From Reichenbachiella carrageenanivorans (GTDB lineage: Bacteria; Bacteroidota; Bacteroidia; Cytophagales; Cyclobacteriaceae): a DNA stretch of 64,000 nt. Shown here in pieces: positions 8,532 through 18,158 of the stretch; position 1 is the first letter of the stretch, and the number at the start of each line of letters is the position of its first letter. The position numbers and the translations under genes were made by a program. The stretch lies in the NCBI RefSeq assembly GCF_025639805.1, contig NZ_CP106735.1:1-64000 (forward strand). Reading direction: 5' to 3'. The notes beneath the pieces are model-generated. The model saw only the letters and a list, made by a program, of their open reading frames with translations. It searched no databases and was not told the origin of the DNA.

Positions 8532-9242
8532 ATGACAGACGAAAGTACTTCAAGCTATATAGTTGCTCAGCCCATTTTAGTGGCTGTAGACAACGTCATC
8601 TTTGGTTTTGATGCTGAGACAGAGAGATTAAAAGTACTTTTATTCAAAAGGAAAATAGAACCATTTGCAGGTCAATGGTCGCTAGTAGGAAGTTTTGTAC
8701 AACCCAACGAGTCTGCCGTAGTGGCTGCTTCTCGTATTCTTACGGAATTTACTGGACTGGAAAGTGTGTTTTTAGAGCAGCTACATTGCTACAGTGGTGT
8801 AGATCGAGATCCAGAAGACCGCGTAATTTCCATAGCCTATTACAGTCTGATCCAGCTACAAAAATACAGAGAGGAATTGGTAGAAAAACACCAAGCGGCT
8901 TGGTTTGAGATCAATAATGTGCCTGATTTGGTTATAGACCACAGGCAAATGGTGTCCGATGCGCTCATCAAACTACAAGACAATGCTCGTAGAAGACCGA
9001 TTGGGTTTAACTTACTCCCTCCTAAGTTTACCTTGCCACAGTTGTTTAAACTATATCAAGAGATTTATCAACAAGAAATTGATGATCGAAACTTTAGAAA
9101 AAAGATATTGGCCACTGGTTTGTTAGAAAAACTGGATACCAAGGACAAAACCACTTCTAAAAAAGGCGCCTTTCATTATCAATTCAACAAGGCCAAGTAT
9201 CAGCAGTATGAAACTGAAGGATACGACATTCTGTTTCATTAA
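8532..9242 (+). CDS. Nudix-related transcriptional regulator, probably of galKT
   Basis: The 236-residue protein has an N-terminal Nudix fold (about 12-150) and a C-terminal winged helix (about 155-232), the architecture of the NrtR/AraR-type regulators. The Nudix box is degenerate: the REUxEExGU part reads R68-I-L-T-E-F-T-G-L76, so two of the three catalytic glutamates are replaced by I69 and F73. It therefore should bind a ligand rather than hydrolyse one. The C-terminal half (LPQLFKLYQEIYQQEIDDRNFRKKI) matches the DNA-binding part of the family. Its position opposite galKT, with a shared palindromic operator, points to a galactose-responsive repressor. NAD regulation (NrtR proper) is less likely because no NAD genes are near. 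Confidence 0.85.
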   Translation: MTDESTSSYIVAQPILVAVDNVIFGFDAETERLKVLLFKRKIEPFAGQWSLVGSFVQPNESAVVAASRILTEFTGLESVFLEQLHCYSGVDRDPEDRVISIAYYSLIQLQKYREELVEKHQAAWFEINNVPDLVIDHRQMVSDALIKLQDNARRRPIGFNLLPPKFTLPQLFKLYQEIYQQEIDDRNFRKKILATGLLEKLDTKDKTTSKKGAFHYQFNKAKYQQYETEGYDILFH

Positions 9243-9263
9243 GCCCATACTCAGCCTTATCGT

Positions 9264-9623
9264 TTACATCACTCTGTTTACTACAGTGATGAGATCCTCG
9301 GACGTAAATGGCTTTACTATGTACTCTGAAGCTCCCAGTTCGATGCCCTCATTGATCACGGACTGCTGTCCTACAGCACTCACCATGATAACTTTGGAGG
9401 CGATTCCTTGATCCTTAAATACTTTTAATATATCAGTACCAATCATATCTGGCAAAATATTGTCGAGCGTGATTAAGTCTGGATTCAATTCCATAGCAAG
9501 GTCTATCGCCATTTCACCATTGGGTGCTTCACCAACGATCTCATAGCCTTCGGCTTTCAATGTATCTTTGATCAACGTACGCATGTACATGGAGTCGTCT
9601 ACTATCAATACTTTTTTGCTCAT
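9264..9623 (-). CDS. cheY: CheY-type response regulator
   Basis: This is a stand-alone 119-residue receiver domain with D9/D10 in the acidic pocket, phospho-acceptor D54 (LITLD), S83 and K104 in the usual positions. It would receive phosphate from CheA and pass the signal to the motility machinery or another output. Its start overlaps the cheR stop by 4 nt (ATGA), and it is the last gene of the large che cluster. The convergent regulator gene ends 21 nt away. Confidence 0.9.
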   Translation of the reverse strand: MSKKVLIVDDSMYMRTLIKDTLKAEGYEIVGEAPNGEMAIDLAMELNPDLITLDNILPDMIGTDILKVFKDQGIASKVIMVSAVGQQSVINEGIELGASEYIVKPFTSEDLITVVNRVM

Positions 9624-10456
9624 CTTACTAATTTTATATTTTTCCTTTTTTTATAAATTCTTGTTTTCACATCAAATACTTCGAACATCTTCTTGCCAGC
9701 TTCGGGCATAATATCATAATACCCTATGACTAAGAACCCCCCGTCGTTGAGACTATTATAAAAGAGCTCTAATACTTGAATTTTTAATTTCTCATCGAAA
9801 TAGATCATTACATTTCGACAAAAAATAATATCATGTTTGGTCAGCATCGAATCGTGCACCAAATTGTGCCGTTCGAAAATAACATGACTTTTATAAGCTG
9901 ATTTGATGGTGGCATGACTTTCATTGAAATTAAAAAAATCAGCCAATTTTCTATTAGGGTAAAACGCCAAAAATGGCTTGAGATACTGCTCCACTATGAT
10001 GAGCGAATAATCCCCAGCTCTGGCTTTTTTCAACGCGATAGAACTTAGATCCGTCGCTATGGCCCTAGTCTTTTGCAGCATACCCTTTTCCTCTAATACG
10101 ATGGCCATGGTATACACTTCTTCTCCTGTAGAGCAGCCAGCATGCCATATATTGAGCCTCGGTTTGGCTTTAAATTGATCGAGAATTTGATCTCGGATCA
10201 CAATCCAGGCATCTGGGTTTCTGAATAACTCAGTCAGATTGACCAACAGGTCGTCTATTCCTTTTTCAAAAAATTCTTTGTCTTTGATGATTCTAGCCCA
10301 CAGCTCCAGCATAGAACTCATCTTATGCTTCATCATCAGACGAACAATACTCCTCTTCAAGGACTTTTTTTCATAATTAGTAAAGTCCAAGCCATACCTG
10401 TTTTTCAAGGCCTGCATCAACGCATCTAATTCTTCATCCGATATATTATCTATCAC
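9620..10456 (-). CDS. cheR: Chemoreceptor glutamate methyltransferase CheR
   Basis: CheR methylates receptor glutamates using S-adenosylmethionine, setting adaptation. The 278-residue protein has the all-alpha CheR_N domain (1-75), the NLTELFRNP loop (73-81), the SAM-binding AGCSTGEE motif (106-113) and FCRNVMIYFD (near 228-237), the second family signature. Length is normal. It is coupled to cheY by a 4-nt overlap and follows the CheC-like gene. Its opposite number, CheB, is in the same cluster, so the adaptation pair is complete. Confidence 0.95.
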   Translation of the reverse strand: MIDNISDEELDALMQALKNRYGLDFTNYEKKSLKRSIVRLMMKHKMSSMLELWARIIKDKEFFEKGIDDLLVNLTELFRNPDAWIVIRDQILDQFKAKPRLNIWHAGCSTGEEVYTMAIVLEEKGMLQKTRAIATDLSSIALKKARAGDYSLIIVEQYLKPFLAFYPNRKLADFFNFNESHATIKSAYKSHVIFERHNLVHDSMLTKHDIIFCRNVMIYFDEKLKIQVLELFYNSLNDGGFLVIGYYDIMPEAGKKMFEVFDVKTRIYKKRKNIKLVR

Positions 10457-10491
10457 GCTTGTTGTGGTTTACACACTATTTTTTAGTTTGA

Positions 10492-11121
10492 TTATACTAA
10501 TTCCTTAGCCAATATTTGCTCTGCGTTGGCTTTCACTTTTTCTATAAAACTCTCTTGTAATAGCCACACAAACTCTGGAGCCACACCCAAATGAGGAATA
10601 CTAAAAATAGCACGAAACTCTACTTTTGACTTGTACACCACAGACTCTGCCTGAATGTACTTATTTACTTCATTGGCTTGCATCACGTGCAACGAAGGCA
10701 CGTTGCCATATATTTCCAAATCCAGAAAATTAGCTAACTGTGTGATGACAGAACCAGCTACCATATTGTCGATCTCCGTGAGATACTCCAATTTCATCAA
10801 GCGAGTTTCTGGATTGTTGTTGAGCAATATTTCTTCGGGCAGACCTGCATTCTGAATCTTTTGCACTTCACTTTCTGAAAAGATCAAATGACAAAAGCCT
10901 TTGAGGTCGCCTACTAATTCTGTTTTTAGCAAATGTGTTTTGCTATCGGCTTTAGTGCAATACTGCGGTACATCAGACACCGTTTCAAGAGAGGTGGTGA
11001 TGCTTTTGAGGGTAGCCTCCGAGCGCAAGATACTCTGGAAGGCAGTGGCCGCCTTTGACAATCCAAATTCTAGTAATTTGTTGGCTGCGCTGGTTTCCCT
11101 TTCTGTCAAATTATTAAACAT
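10492..11121 (-). CDS. CheC-like chemotaxis phosphatase
   Basis: The 209-residue protein resembles the CheC/CheX/FliY group, which dephosphorylates CheY-P. One complete active-site helix is visible, with E116-I-D-N119 followed by MVAGSVITQLANFL, the ExxN motif of the group. The pseudo-equivalent N-terminal helix (LLEFGLSKAATAFQSIL, about 16-32) keeps the shape but not the second Asn, so only one of the two CheC sites looks functional. It sits between cheA and cheR in a cluster with no CheZ. A CheX-like or purely CheD-binding role is an alternative; no cheD gene is present in the window. Confidence 0.75.
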   Translation of the reverse strand: MFNNLTERETSAANKLLEFGLSKAATAFQSILRSEATLKSITTSLETVSDVPQYCTKADSKTHLLKTELVGDLKGFCHLIFSESEVQKIQNAGLPEEILLNNNPETRLMKLEYLTEIDNMVAGSVITQLANFLDLEIYGNVPSLHVMQANEVNKYIQAESVVYKSKVEFRAIFSIPHLGVAPEFVWLLQESFIEKVKANAEQILAKELV

Positions 11122-11138
11122 GATCTGTGAGTTTATAT

Positions 11139-12947
11139 CTAATTTTCACTTTCTACTGATTTCTGAGCCAATGTTTTAAACATTAGATCTGAGATGGTGG
11201 TCACGTCTATGACCAAACAAACTTTGCCATTACCCAAAATGGTGGTTCCACTGAGGAGCTTAGTTTTTTCTAATGGAGGTACCATAGATTTTTCTATGAT
11301 TTCCTTTTGCTGAAGCAAACGATCGACTACCATGCCTAGCAGCTTGCCTGCATACGAGAGTACGATCACATCCAATTTTACATCTTCTTCGATCGCCTCA
11401 AAACTCTGGTGCAAAACACCTTCTTTCTGACAATCTGCAAGATTTTCAAGATTGACTATATCTTTCAAAAAGATGATCGGTATGGTCTGATCGAGGTATT
11501 GCGCCATCAGTCCATCCGTAATCCTGTGGATGTCGCTCTTGGCTAAAGATACCACTGCTTCGGTATAAGACAAGGCTACCGCATACTCTTGTTCGCCTAG
11601 TTCGAAGAGCAGTGCTCCTTTTAGGGCCATAGATGAAGGCAAGTTGAGCTTGATCGTAGTGCCCATGCCTACTTCAGTATCTACCTTGATCTGGCCTCCG
11701 ATAGACTCTGCCGCTTTTTTCACCACATCCATCCCTACACCTCTACCAGAAATTTCGGTGATTTTTTCAGCATTAGAAAAGCCTGGTTCGAAGATGTACA
11801 TAATCACTTCATCGTCGGATAGGCTTTGTGCTAGTTCTTTGCTGGCCAGCCCTTTTTCTACGATTTTTCTGCGAATGATTTTGGCATCTATGCCATTACC
11901 ATCATCGCCTACTTCTATGACTACATTATCTTTCTCATAATGAGCACTGAGAATAATAGTGCCTTTATCTGGCTTTCCTTTGCCTCGCCTTTCTTCACTA
12001 CTTTCTATTCCATGACTCACGGCATTTCGCACTAGGTGAATCATGGCATCACTCATGATTTTGAGTATGTTTCTGTCTATTTCACATTCGGTACCTTGTA
12101 GGACCAAACTCACCTGTTTGCCTTCGATGGCGGCTACATCTCGTATGATTCGGTGAAATTTATTGAACAAAAAGCCCACCTGAACCATACGGGCATTCAT
12201 GACTCCATACTGCAGATCTGAAGTGATTCTTTGTAGACCTTCGAACTCTGAGGTTCGCTTACCATCTACACTATTGAGTGTGATTAGTCGATCTCTTTCG
12301 ATGATAAGCTGTCCCACCATGGTCATGAGTTCGTCCATTTTTTTGACTGGAATCTGGATCACATCAGTAAATGTGATCTCCGATTTCATTGCCTGAAGTT
12401 TACTTGCATCGACCGATGGACTGCTGGCTTCTTTTTCTTTGATGAAATCCATCATTTCCTGACGATCTTCATCTTCTGCTGCTTGTACTTTGGCTTCGTT
12501 GGATGTTGCAGTCGCTGATTCTTCGTTTACCGCTTTTTGTTCAGGGTTTACTTCTGTGGCCTTGGTATGTTTTTCTAAGAGTACAAATAGTTTGGTTTTG
12601 ATACCCAAGTAGGCCACTTTCTCACCTGTACTTAGTGCACCAATCAATGCACCCAATTTGTCATTGGCCTTAAAAAGGCTATCAAACAAGTCTTTGTTGA
12701 GCGCCATATTGCCTTGCTGCACAGCACCCATTACATCTTCCATGACGTGGGTCAGCTCAGCGATGTCATTGAACCCCATCCCCATCGCATTGCCCTTGAG
12801 GGTATGTACGATTCTAAAGATGGAATTGATGGCATTCAGGTCTGAATGATCGTTTTCCAGATCGGTAAATAAGCGGTTTAATTCTTCGAAATTCTCCAGC
12901 GCTTCGGCATGAAAGAGTTCTCTATATTCTGCTTCTTTGGACTTCAA
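11139..12947 (-). CDS. cheA: Chemotaxis histidine kinase CheA
   Basis: CheA autophosphorylates and transfers phosphate to CheY and CheB when receptors signal. The 602-residue protein begins with an Hpt (P1) domain with phospho-acceptor H48 in RIVHTLKGNA, then a low-complexity acidic linker (about 135-190), the P3 dimerisation domain (about 190-260), the HATPase P4 domain with HLVRNAVSHG (N box) and GRGVGMDVVK (G box), and a CheW-like P5 domain from about 440. No clear P2 (CheY-binding) domain is present in the linker, so phosphotransfer may be directly from P1. It lies between cheB and the CheC-like gene, with 12-17 nt gaps, in one operon. Confidence 0.96.
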   Translation of the reverse strand: MKSKEAEYRELFHAEALENFEELNRLFTDLENDHSDLNAINSIFRIVHTLKGNAMGMGFNDIAELTHVMEDVMGAVQQGNMALNKDLFDSLFKANDKLGALIGALSTGEKVAYLGIKTKLFVLLEKHTKATEVNPEQKAVNEESATATSNEAKVQAAEDEDRQEMMDFIKEKEASSPSVDASKLQAMKSEITFTDVIQIPVKKMDELMTMVGQLIIERDRLITLNSVDGKRTSEFEGLQRITSDLQYGVMNARMVQVGFLFNKFHRIIRDVAAIEGKQVSLVLQGTECEIDRNILKIMSDAMIHLVRNAVSHGIESSEERRGKGKPDKGTIILSAHYEKDNVVIEVGDDGNGIDAKIIRRKIVEKGLASKELAQSLSDDEVIMYIFEPGFSNAEKITEISGRGVGMDVVKKAAESIGGQIKVDTEVGMGTTIKLNLPSSMALKGALLFELGEQEYAVALSYTEAVVSLAKSDIHRITDGLMAQYLDQTIPIIFLKDIVNLENLADCQKEGVLHQSFEAIEEDVKLDVIVLSYAGKLLGMVVDRLLQQKEIIEKSMVPPLEKTKLLSGTTILGNGKVCLVIDVTTISDLMFKTLAQKSVESEN

Positions 12948-12959
12948 CGTTTTCCCTTT

Positions 12960-13985
12960 TTATAAACTATTGACTAAAAAACTTCCGATTTCTTTGATAT
13001 CGATTGACTTGTCAATCGCTCCACACTGCACCGCTGCTTTCGGCATCCCATAGATGACACTCGATTTTTCATTTTGTGCGATGGTGTATCCTCCAGCCTC
13101 CTTGATGGCCTTCATTCCTTCTACTCCGTCTTTGCCCATACCCGTCAGGATGACTCCTAATGTCTTGGCGCCGTGTACAACAGCTGCAGAGAGCATAATC
13201 GAATTGATCGACGGATTGTTGTATTCTCTAAACTGTTGCTCCGTAAAATCGAGCTTGATTTTTTTCCCTTTTTTAGCCAAAACCATATTGCCAGATCCTG
13301 GTGCGATAATGACCGTACCGGCCATAGGCTCCATATTTTTGGCACCCACTACTACATTGAGTGGACTCAGTTTGTTAAGCCGTTTTACGAATGGGGCTAT
13401 AAAATTAGTAGGCATGTGCTGGCCTATGATCACTGGCACGTTGAGGTTGGATGGTAGCGACACAATGATTTCTTCGAGCGCACTAGGCCCTCCTGTAGAA
13501 GCGCCTATGACAATCAGATCGTATTTGCTATTACCATCAAAAGTATGCTTATTCGTATTTCTTGTAACCGCTTTTACTGCCATTGGCTTGGCACGTGTCA
13601 CACTTCTTATTTTTTGGATCAACTCATCCTCAATCAACCTAATCTTGGAATTGCCACGAGAAGGCTTGTTGAGATAATCCACGGCTCCTTCTTGCAAAGC
13701 ATCAAATATAGGCTGCAAGTTGGTGTTGCCCACGGAGCTCAAAATCAGGATTGGTAGCGGAGCTTCCTTCATGATGTTTTTCACGGCATAGATACCATCG
13801 TACTCACCCATGTTCATATCAAGCAACAACACATCAGGCTTCAGCTCTTTCACTTTTTCTAATGCATCCTTACCGTCGATAGCTGCACCTACGACTTCCA
13901 TACCTTCATTTTCAGACAGGATATCTGATATCAATAGGCGCATAAAGCCTGAATCGTCCGCTATGAGTATCCTCGTTTTAGTCAT
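12960..13985 (-). CDS. cheB: Protein-glutamate methylesterase CheB
   Basis: CheB demethylates (and deamidates) chemoreceptors when phosphorylated. The receiver domain (1-120) has D10/D11, phospho-acceptor D56 and K108. The C-terminal esterase domain carries the triad S163 (GASTGGP), H190 (GQHMP) and D286 (GMGKDG). Length (341) is normal. The stop lies 12 nt from the cheA start, and the ParP-like cheW stop abuts the cheB start, so the genes are co-transcribed. Confidence 0.96.
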   Translation of the reverse strand: MTKTRILIADDSGFMRLLISDILSENEGMEVVGAAIDGKDALEKVKELKPDVLLLDMNMGEYDGIYAVKNIMKEAPLPILILSSVGNTNLQPIFDALQEGAVDYLNKPSRGNSKIRLIEDELIQKIRSVTRAKPMAVKAVTRNTNKHTFDGNSKYDLIVIGASTGGPSALEEIIVSLPSNLNVPVIIGQHMPTNFIAPFVKRLNKLSPLNVVVGAKNMEPMAGTVIIAPGSGNMVLAKKGKKIKLDFTEQQFREYNNPSINSIMLSAAVVHGAKTLGVILTGMGKDGVEGMKAIKEAGGYTIAQNEKSSVIYGMPKAAVQCGAIDKSIDIKEIGSFLVNSL

Positions 13986-13986
13986 A

Positions 13987-14844
13987 TCAGTTGCCGTCTT
14001 TTACAGACTCGGCAATTACCCTTACTTCGTCGCTTTCTATTAGCTCTATGATGTCGAGTAGGATAATCATCCCATCTTCGTTTTTGATCAACCCTTTGAT
14101 AAAGGTCTCGTCCAAAACGGTATTGTTCATGATACCTGAAGAACTTTCGATAATATCTCCTTGTACCTTGAGTGTGGTAGGTACCTCGTTGACCAATATA
14201 CCTGCTTTGAATCGTTCGTTTTTGATCACTAATGTGAACAGCTTTTCTTTGATGTCTTCTTCGGACTTAAACAATTCAAATTTTTCTTCCAAATCCATTA
14301 TCACCATTACCGAACCACGGATATTGGCAACCCCTTTCATATACTTAGGTGCTCGTGGCAACTGAGATACAGTGGGTGCTGGTACAATTTCTTTGACTTT
14401 GTCGATCTCTAGTGCGTATCTCTCACCTCCCAACCTAAATACAATCAACTGAATGCTTTTGCCTTTGAGCTGTTTGATCTCTTGGTCGTATTTGGCCTTG
14501 AGTCTGTTGCGTTGTTCCATCTCCTCTTTGGTAAGGAAGTTGGCAGGCAACACTCTTTTGGCTTGGGTCAGAATCGGAGACTCCGCTACTGCAGCTACTT
14601 CGAGTACCTCTACTTTGCTCTCTACTGGGGGCTTGGCTGCTGTAGGTTTGACAGATGTCTTCTTGCTTTTAGTTGCCGCCTTTTTTACCACAGGTTCTTT
14701 CACTACTTTTTTTGTCTTGGGCGCAGCTTTTTTAGCTGGCTTAGACGCAGTCTTCTTTACAGCCTTTGTCTCCACTGCCTGCTCCTCCTTTTTGGGCTTG
14801 GAGGGGATCAACTTGTCTTTCTTTACGTTCTTACCTAAAGCCAT
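13987..14844 (-). CDS. CheW-domain protein with Lys/Ala/Pro-rich tail (ParP-like)
   Basis: The C-terminal half (about 125-275) is a CheW coupling domain (QLIVFRLGGERYALEIDKVKEIVP; MKGVANIRGSVMVIMDLEEKF) that should join CheA and receptors in arrays. The first 80 residues are instead a histone-H1-like tail rich in Lys, Ala, Pro and Thr. The gene directly follows a ParA-like ATPase gene. In Vibrio the CheW-like protein ParP ties arrays to the ParA-type ATPase ParC. By architecture and neighbourhood this protein could play that part, its basic tail either stimulating the ATPase or touching DNA. The CheW identity is certain; the ParP role is inferred. A second, tail-less CheW is encoded at 21591-22211. 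Confidence 0.88.
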   Translation of the reverse strand: MALGKNVKKDKLIPSKPKKEEQAVETKAVKKTASKPAKKAAPKTKKVVKEPVVKKAATKSKKTSVKPTAAKPPVESKVEVLEVAAVAESPILTQAKRVLPANFLTKEEMEQRNRLKAKYDQEIKQLKGKSIQLIVFRLGGERYALEIDKVKEIVPAPTVSQLPRAPKYMKGVANIRGSVMVIMDLEEKFELFKSEEDIKEKLFTLVIKNERFKAGILVNEVPTTLKVQGDIIESSSGIMNNTVLDETFIKGLIKNEDGMIILLDIIELIESDEVRVIAESVKDGN

Positions 14845-14859
14845 TAGCGCTGTGATTTA

Positions 14860-15606
14860 TCATTTTGCTTTTAATATTTCTTCGGCAAAAGCCATGTAGT
14901 CTTCTGCTCCATTCGATGTGGGGGCATAACTAATAAGGCTTTCTCCAAAAGAAGGTGCCTCACTTGCTCTCACATTCGTTCTGATTCGAGAATCAAATAT
15001 TTTAAAATTATAATTCTCTTCTATATGCTCGTAGATCTCTCTGCTCAACTTGCGACGGCTATCCACCATCACAGGTAAAAGCCCCATTATTTCAAGGTTT
15101 TCATTCAATACTTCTTTGATTTGATTGATCGTAGAAATAATCTGATCTAAACCTTGTAGGCTCAATACTTCCATCTGCAAGGGCACGATGACCCTGCTGG
15201 CAGCATTGAGTGCGTTGATGGTGAGCAAGGACAACGATGGTGGACAGTCGATCAACACATAGTCATACCCTTTGGCTGTAGCCAATATTTTTTTGAGGAT
15301 AGACTCTCTGGCTAGTTCGCCAGCAATGCTGATTTCTACATCTGCTAAATCGATCTGTGCAGGTGCCACTTCTAGTCCCTCTCTAGGGATCAAAATATCT
15401 CTAAAATCTATTTCTCCTAAGATCACCTGCCCGATGGATTTTTCGATTTCCAATATTCCAAGAGAATAGCTTAAATTGCCTTGGGCATCCAAATCAACCA
15501 GCAATACTTTCTTGCCTTTTTTGGCCAGAGCACAGCCGAGATTGACTGTAGTGGTAGTCTTTCCTGTCCCTCCTTTTTGGTTTACTATAGCTATAATCTT
15601 AGTCAT
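14860..15606 (-). CDS. ParA-family ATPase in che cluster (ParC-like)
   Basis: This 248-residue Walker-type ATPase has the deviant Walker A motif KGGTGKTTT at 11-19 and the LVDLDAQGN segment (36-44), and DCPPSLSLL as Walker B. It lacks the N-terminal helix-turn-helix of plasmid ParA, so it is the short chromosomal type. Placement between a chemoreceptor gene (8-nt overlap with its stop) and the tailed CheW gene argues for positioning chemosensory arrays in the cell, like ParC of Vibrio or PpfA of Rhodobacter, rather than chromosome partition. No parB gene is adjacent, which supports this reading. Confidence 0.88.
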   Translation of the reverse strand: MTKIIAIVNQKGGTGKTTTTVNLGCALAKKGKKVLLVDLDAQGNLSYSLGILEIEKSIGQVILGEIDFRDILIPREGLEVAPAQIDLADVEISIAGELARESILKKILATAKGYDYVLIDCPPSLSLLTINALNAASRVIVPLQMEVLSLQGLDQIISTINQIKEVLNENLEIMGLLPVMVDSRRKLSREIYEHIEENYNFKIFDSRIRTNVRASEAPSFGESLISYAPTSNGAEDYMAFAEEILKAK

Positions 15607-18130
15607 CCGATGCTTTCATGTTTTGAGACAACATAAACTTACTGATTCCGCTCTTTAGGTCTTCGGCTACTTTGGCTAGCTGTTGCGATTTTTCGGTGTA
15701 TCCCATCATACCAGAAGAAAGCTCTGTGGCTGAACTGGCCACTTGCTCTGTACCTGCAGCTGTCTCTTCTGCAATTACTACCACATTTTCAGTAATGGCC
15801 ACTACTGCATTGATGTCTTTGACCTGTAGCCTAGTGGCTTCTAATATCTCCTGCGAATGTCGGAAGGTACGATCTGAAGTCTCAGATATTTCTTTGAATA
15901 CATCAGAAGCATCTTTAGATGCCTGCTCTCCATTTCTCACAGTCTGACTCATGATCTCGATCACCTTGGCAGCCTCCCTTGTATCCGCTTGCACATCGCT
16001 GACGAGTTTTTCGATTTCTTTGGCAGAGTTTCTAGAGTCTTCAGCCAATTTTCTTATTTCTTCGGCTACTACTGCAAACCCACGACCTGCATCACCTGCC
16101 TGAGCAGCTTCGATAGCTGCGTTCAGTGCCAGTAGATTGGTCTGGGAAGCAATTTCGGTAATCACACTCAATACTCTTGTAATCTCTGCGGATCTTTCAG
16201 TCAAGATCTGAATAGACTCATGCGTTTTGGAAGAATATTCCGATATATCTACCATGTTGAAGACTACTTTATTGACCATCTCCAGTCCTTTTTCGCTACT
16301 GCCTACTCCTTGCTTAGCGGCTTCGTTGATGGTTTCAGCTCTTTCTCCCATTTCATTGGATGACTTGAGGATACCTTCTACCAAATTAGACGATTCGTCT
16401 ACTTTGCTCACCTGAGTTTGTGCACCATTGCTCATTTCTGATATGGCAGAAGCAATCTCTTTGGTATTGGTATTCATTTCTTCGCTAACTACGCTCATTT
16501 CAGCAGATGATTCGTCTACGAAATTGGCGTTTTCAGCAATACTCATCAGCAGTTCGGTGAGGCTATCCAACGCCTTGTTGAGATTGCCTGAAAGGCGTGC
16601 CATATCTCCGCTAGCCTGTGAACGAAACCGTTTGGTAAGGTCTCCATCTGCCATGGCATTGACGATATCATTGACAGCCATGACGGGTGTGGATACAGAC
16701 TGTAGCAAGTTGTTGACCGAATCGCTCAAATCTTTCCATCCTCCTCGCTTGGCTGCAGTTTGAATTCTGGCGTTCAAGTTACCTGCATTCCCGGCTTCCT
16801 CTACTACTTCTTTTACATCGTCGAGCACCGTTTTTAGATTGTCTCTCATGCTGAGTAAAGAATGACCGAGCATATCTTTATCGCTCGACACTTGGAAATT
16901 CAAATCCAAATTACCTTCTCCAATTTGCCTTGAAAACTCAGCTTTCTTAACTAATTCATCTACCAAGACATTGACTGATCCAGCCATCTGGCCCAACTCA
17001 TCTGAGGAGTCCACAATGAGTTTTTTATTTTGATTTAAATCACCTAGTGCTAGGTCTTTCAAAAGACTGTTTGATTTTTCAATAGAAGTGGTGATATAGT
17101 TAGATATTTTAAGGATGATTATAAACAATACGGCCAGTCCAATCAGCCCTACAAAAACAGTGATAAGTAAAGTACGGTTAAACGACGCTGTAATTTCTGC
17201 TACAGGCACGATTGTCGCTGCCCACCAAACCTGACCAGTTTTACCCAAATTGACTGGGAAGAACGAAACATACACCTCTGCACCAAAATCCGGGTCGAAA
17301 ACAGTAAAAGAGAAAGCCTCCTCTTGGCTTATTTTCCCAAGTATGTCGAAGTCTAATTGCTTCACAAAACCCAACTGTTCTAAAGAGGCATTGAATAACG
17401 CAGTATCTTGATGGGCAATGATCTTGCCTTTGGCAGACACTAGAAAGGCGAAACCATCTTCATAAAATTCTATGGTAGACATGGTCTGAAAATCGCTTAA
17501 CGATAGGTCTGCTCCAATACAACCAAGATACCTATCTCCCGCTAAAAGCGGCACTACTGTGGATGTTCCTAAAATCGAATCTCGGTCTATCTTACTATAA
17601 TCATAATCTGCATACATATAGGGTTCGGACAGAGATTCTACTTTTTCTGTTTTCAATAGATGATAGACGCTTCCTTCGTCATCTCCTTCGGTATTGGCTA
17701 ATTCAGAAGAGGAACGCACTTGCCCATCTCTGACGTAGAAGTTTTTACGCTCTCTACCATAAGGGAGTGTCCATTCTGGATCGATAGCCGAAAGTTCCCA
17801 GCTCATAAAAACAGCATCGTACTTGGGGTTGTCTAGCAGTACACTGGTCATCAACTCTTCGCGTACTTTGTCACGTTCTTCTACGGGTGCATCCACAAAC
17901 CGCTCAAGAACTCTGCCCATGGTACGAGCTATGGCCAAGTCTTCGGCAAGACTGGCTTTGATCTCATTAGCCTTGGTAGATGCATAAGTATCTGCCAAGA
18001 TTTCAGCTTCTGCAATGGCCTTTTCTCTTAAACTAAAACTTATATAGCTTAGCGTAATCACATATATCAAACCCGTGACTCCCAAGATGAATACCATCAT
18101 CTTTCTTCTAACTGTAATGCTTTTTATCAT
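15599..18130 (-). CDS. Methyl-accepting chemotaxis protein, dCache with tandem HAMP domains
   Basis: The 843-residue receptor has a transmembrane helix at about 12-32, a large periplasmic dCache-like sensor domain (35-310) and a second transmembrane helix (about 318-340). Then come a HAMP domain and further HAMP-like units (about 345-560, each with a DxDLG/GNL-type turn), and a cytoplasmic signalling domain. The hairpin tip contains [18 protein letters not shown] and [17 protein letters not shown]. The sensor domain shares a distinctive segment ([17 protein letters not shown]) with the neighbouring receptor, so the two arose by duplication. The ligand is unknown. The gene overlaps the parA start by 8 nt. 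Confidence 0.95.
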   Translation of the reverse strand: MIKSITVRRKMMVFILGVTGLIYVITLSYISFSLREKAIAEAEILADTYASTKANEIKASLAEDLAIARTMGRVLERFVDAPVEERDKVREELMTSVLLDNPKYDAVFMSWELSAIDPEWTLPYGRERKNFYVRDGQVRSSSELANTEGDDEGSVYHLLKTEKVESLSEPYMYADYDYSKIDRDSILGTSTVVPLLAGDRYLGCIGADLSLSDFQTMSTIEFYEDGFAFLVSAKGKIIAHQDTALFNASLEQLGFVKQLDFDILGKISQEEAFSFTVFDPDFGAEVYVSFFPVNLGKTGQVWWAATIVPVAEITASFNRTLLITVFVGLIGLAVLFIIILKISNYITTSIEKSNSLLKDLALGDLNQNKKLIVDSSDELGQMAGSVNVLVDELVKKAEFSRQIGEGNLDLNFQVSSDKDMLGHSLLSMRDNLKTVLDDVKEVVEEAGNAGNLNARIQTAAKRGGWKDLSDSVNNLLQSVSTPVMAVNDIVNAMADGDLTKRFRSQASGDMARLSGNLNKALDSLTELLMSIAENANFVDESSAEMSVVSEEMNTNTKEIASAISEMSNGAQTQVSKVDESSNLVEGILKSSNEMGERAETINEAAKQGVGSSEKGLEMVNKVVFNMVDISEYSSKTHESIQILTERSAEITRVLSVITEIASQTNLLALNAAIEAAQAGDAGRGFAVVAEEIRKLAEDSRNSAKEIEKLVSDVQADTREAAKVIEIMSQTVRNGEQASKDASDVFKEISETSDRTFRHSQEILEATRLQVKDINAVVAITENVVVIAEETAAGTEQVASSATELSSGMMGYTEKSQQLAKVAEDLKSGISKFMLSQNMKASDD

Positions 18131-18158
18131 AAGCTAAATAAATTAATTAATTGCCTTC

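Noticed and set aside
8532..9242. Active Nudix hydrolase instead of regulator
   Set aside because: Two of the catalytic glutamates of the Nudix box are replaced and a winged helix follows, as in regulators of the NrtR/AraR type.
13054..13677. 207-codon plus-strand frame within cheB
   Set aside because: It lies opposite the CheB esterase domain, whose catalytic triad is intact on the minus strand. The long frame is a by-product of codon use.
14453..14899. Hydrophobic Leu/Ser/Phe-rich plus-strand frame opposite the tailed CheW
   Set aside because: It is the antisense of a Lys/Ala/Pro-rich stretch; such antisense frames look membrane-like by composition alone.
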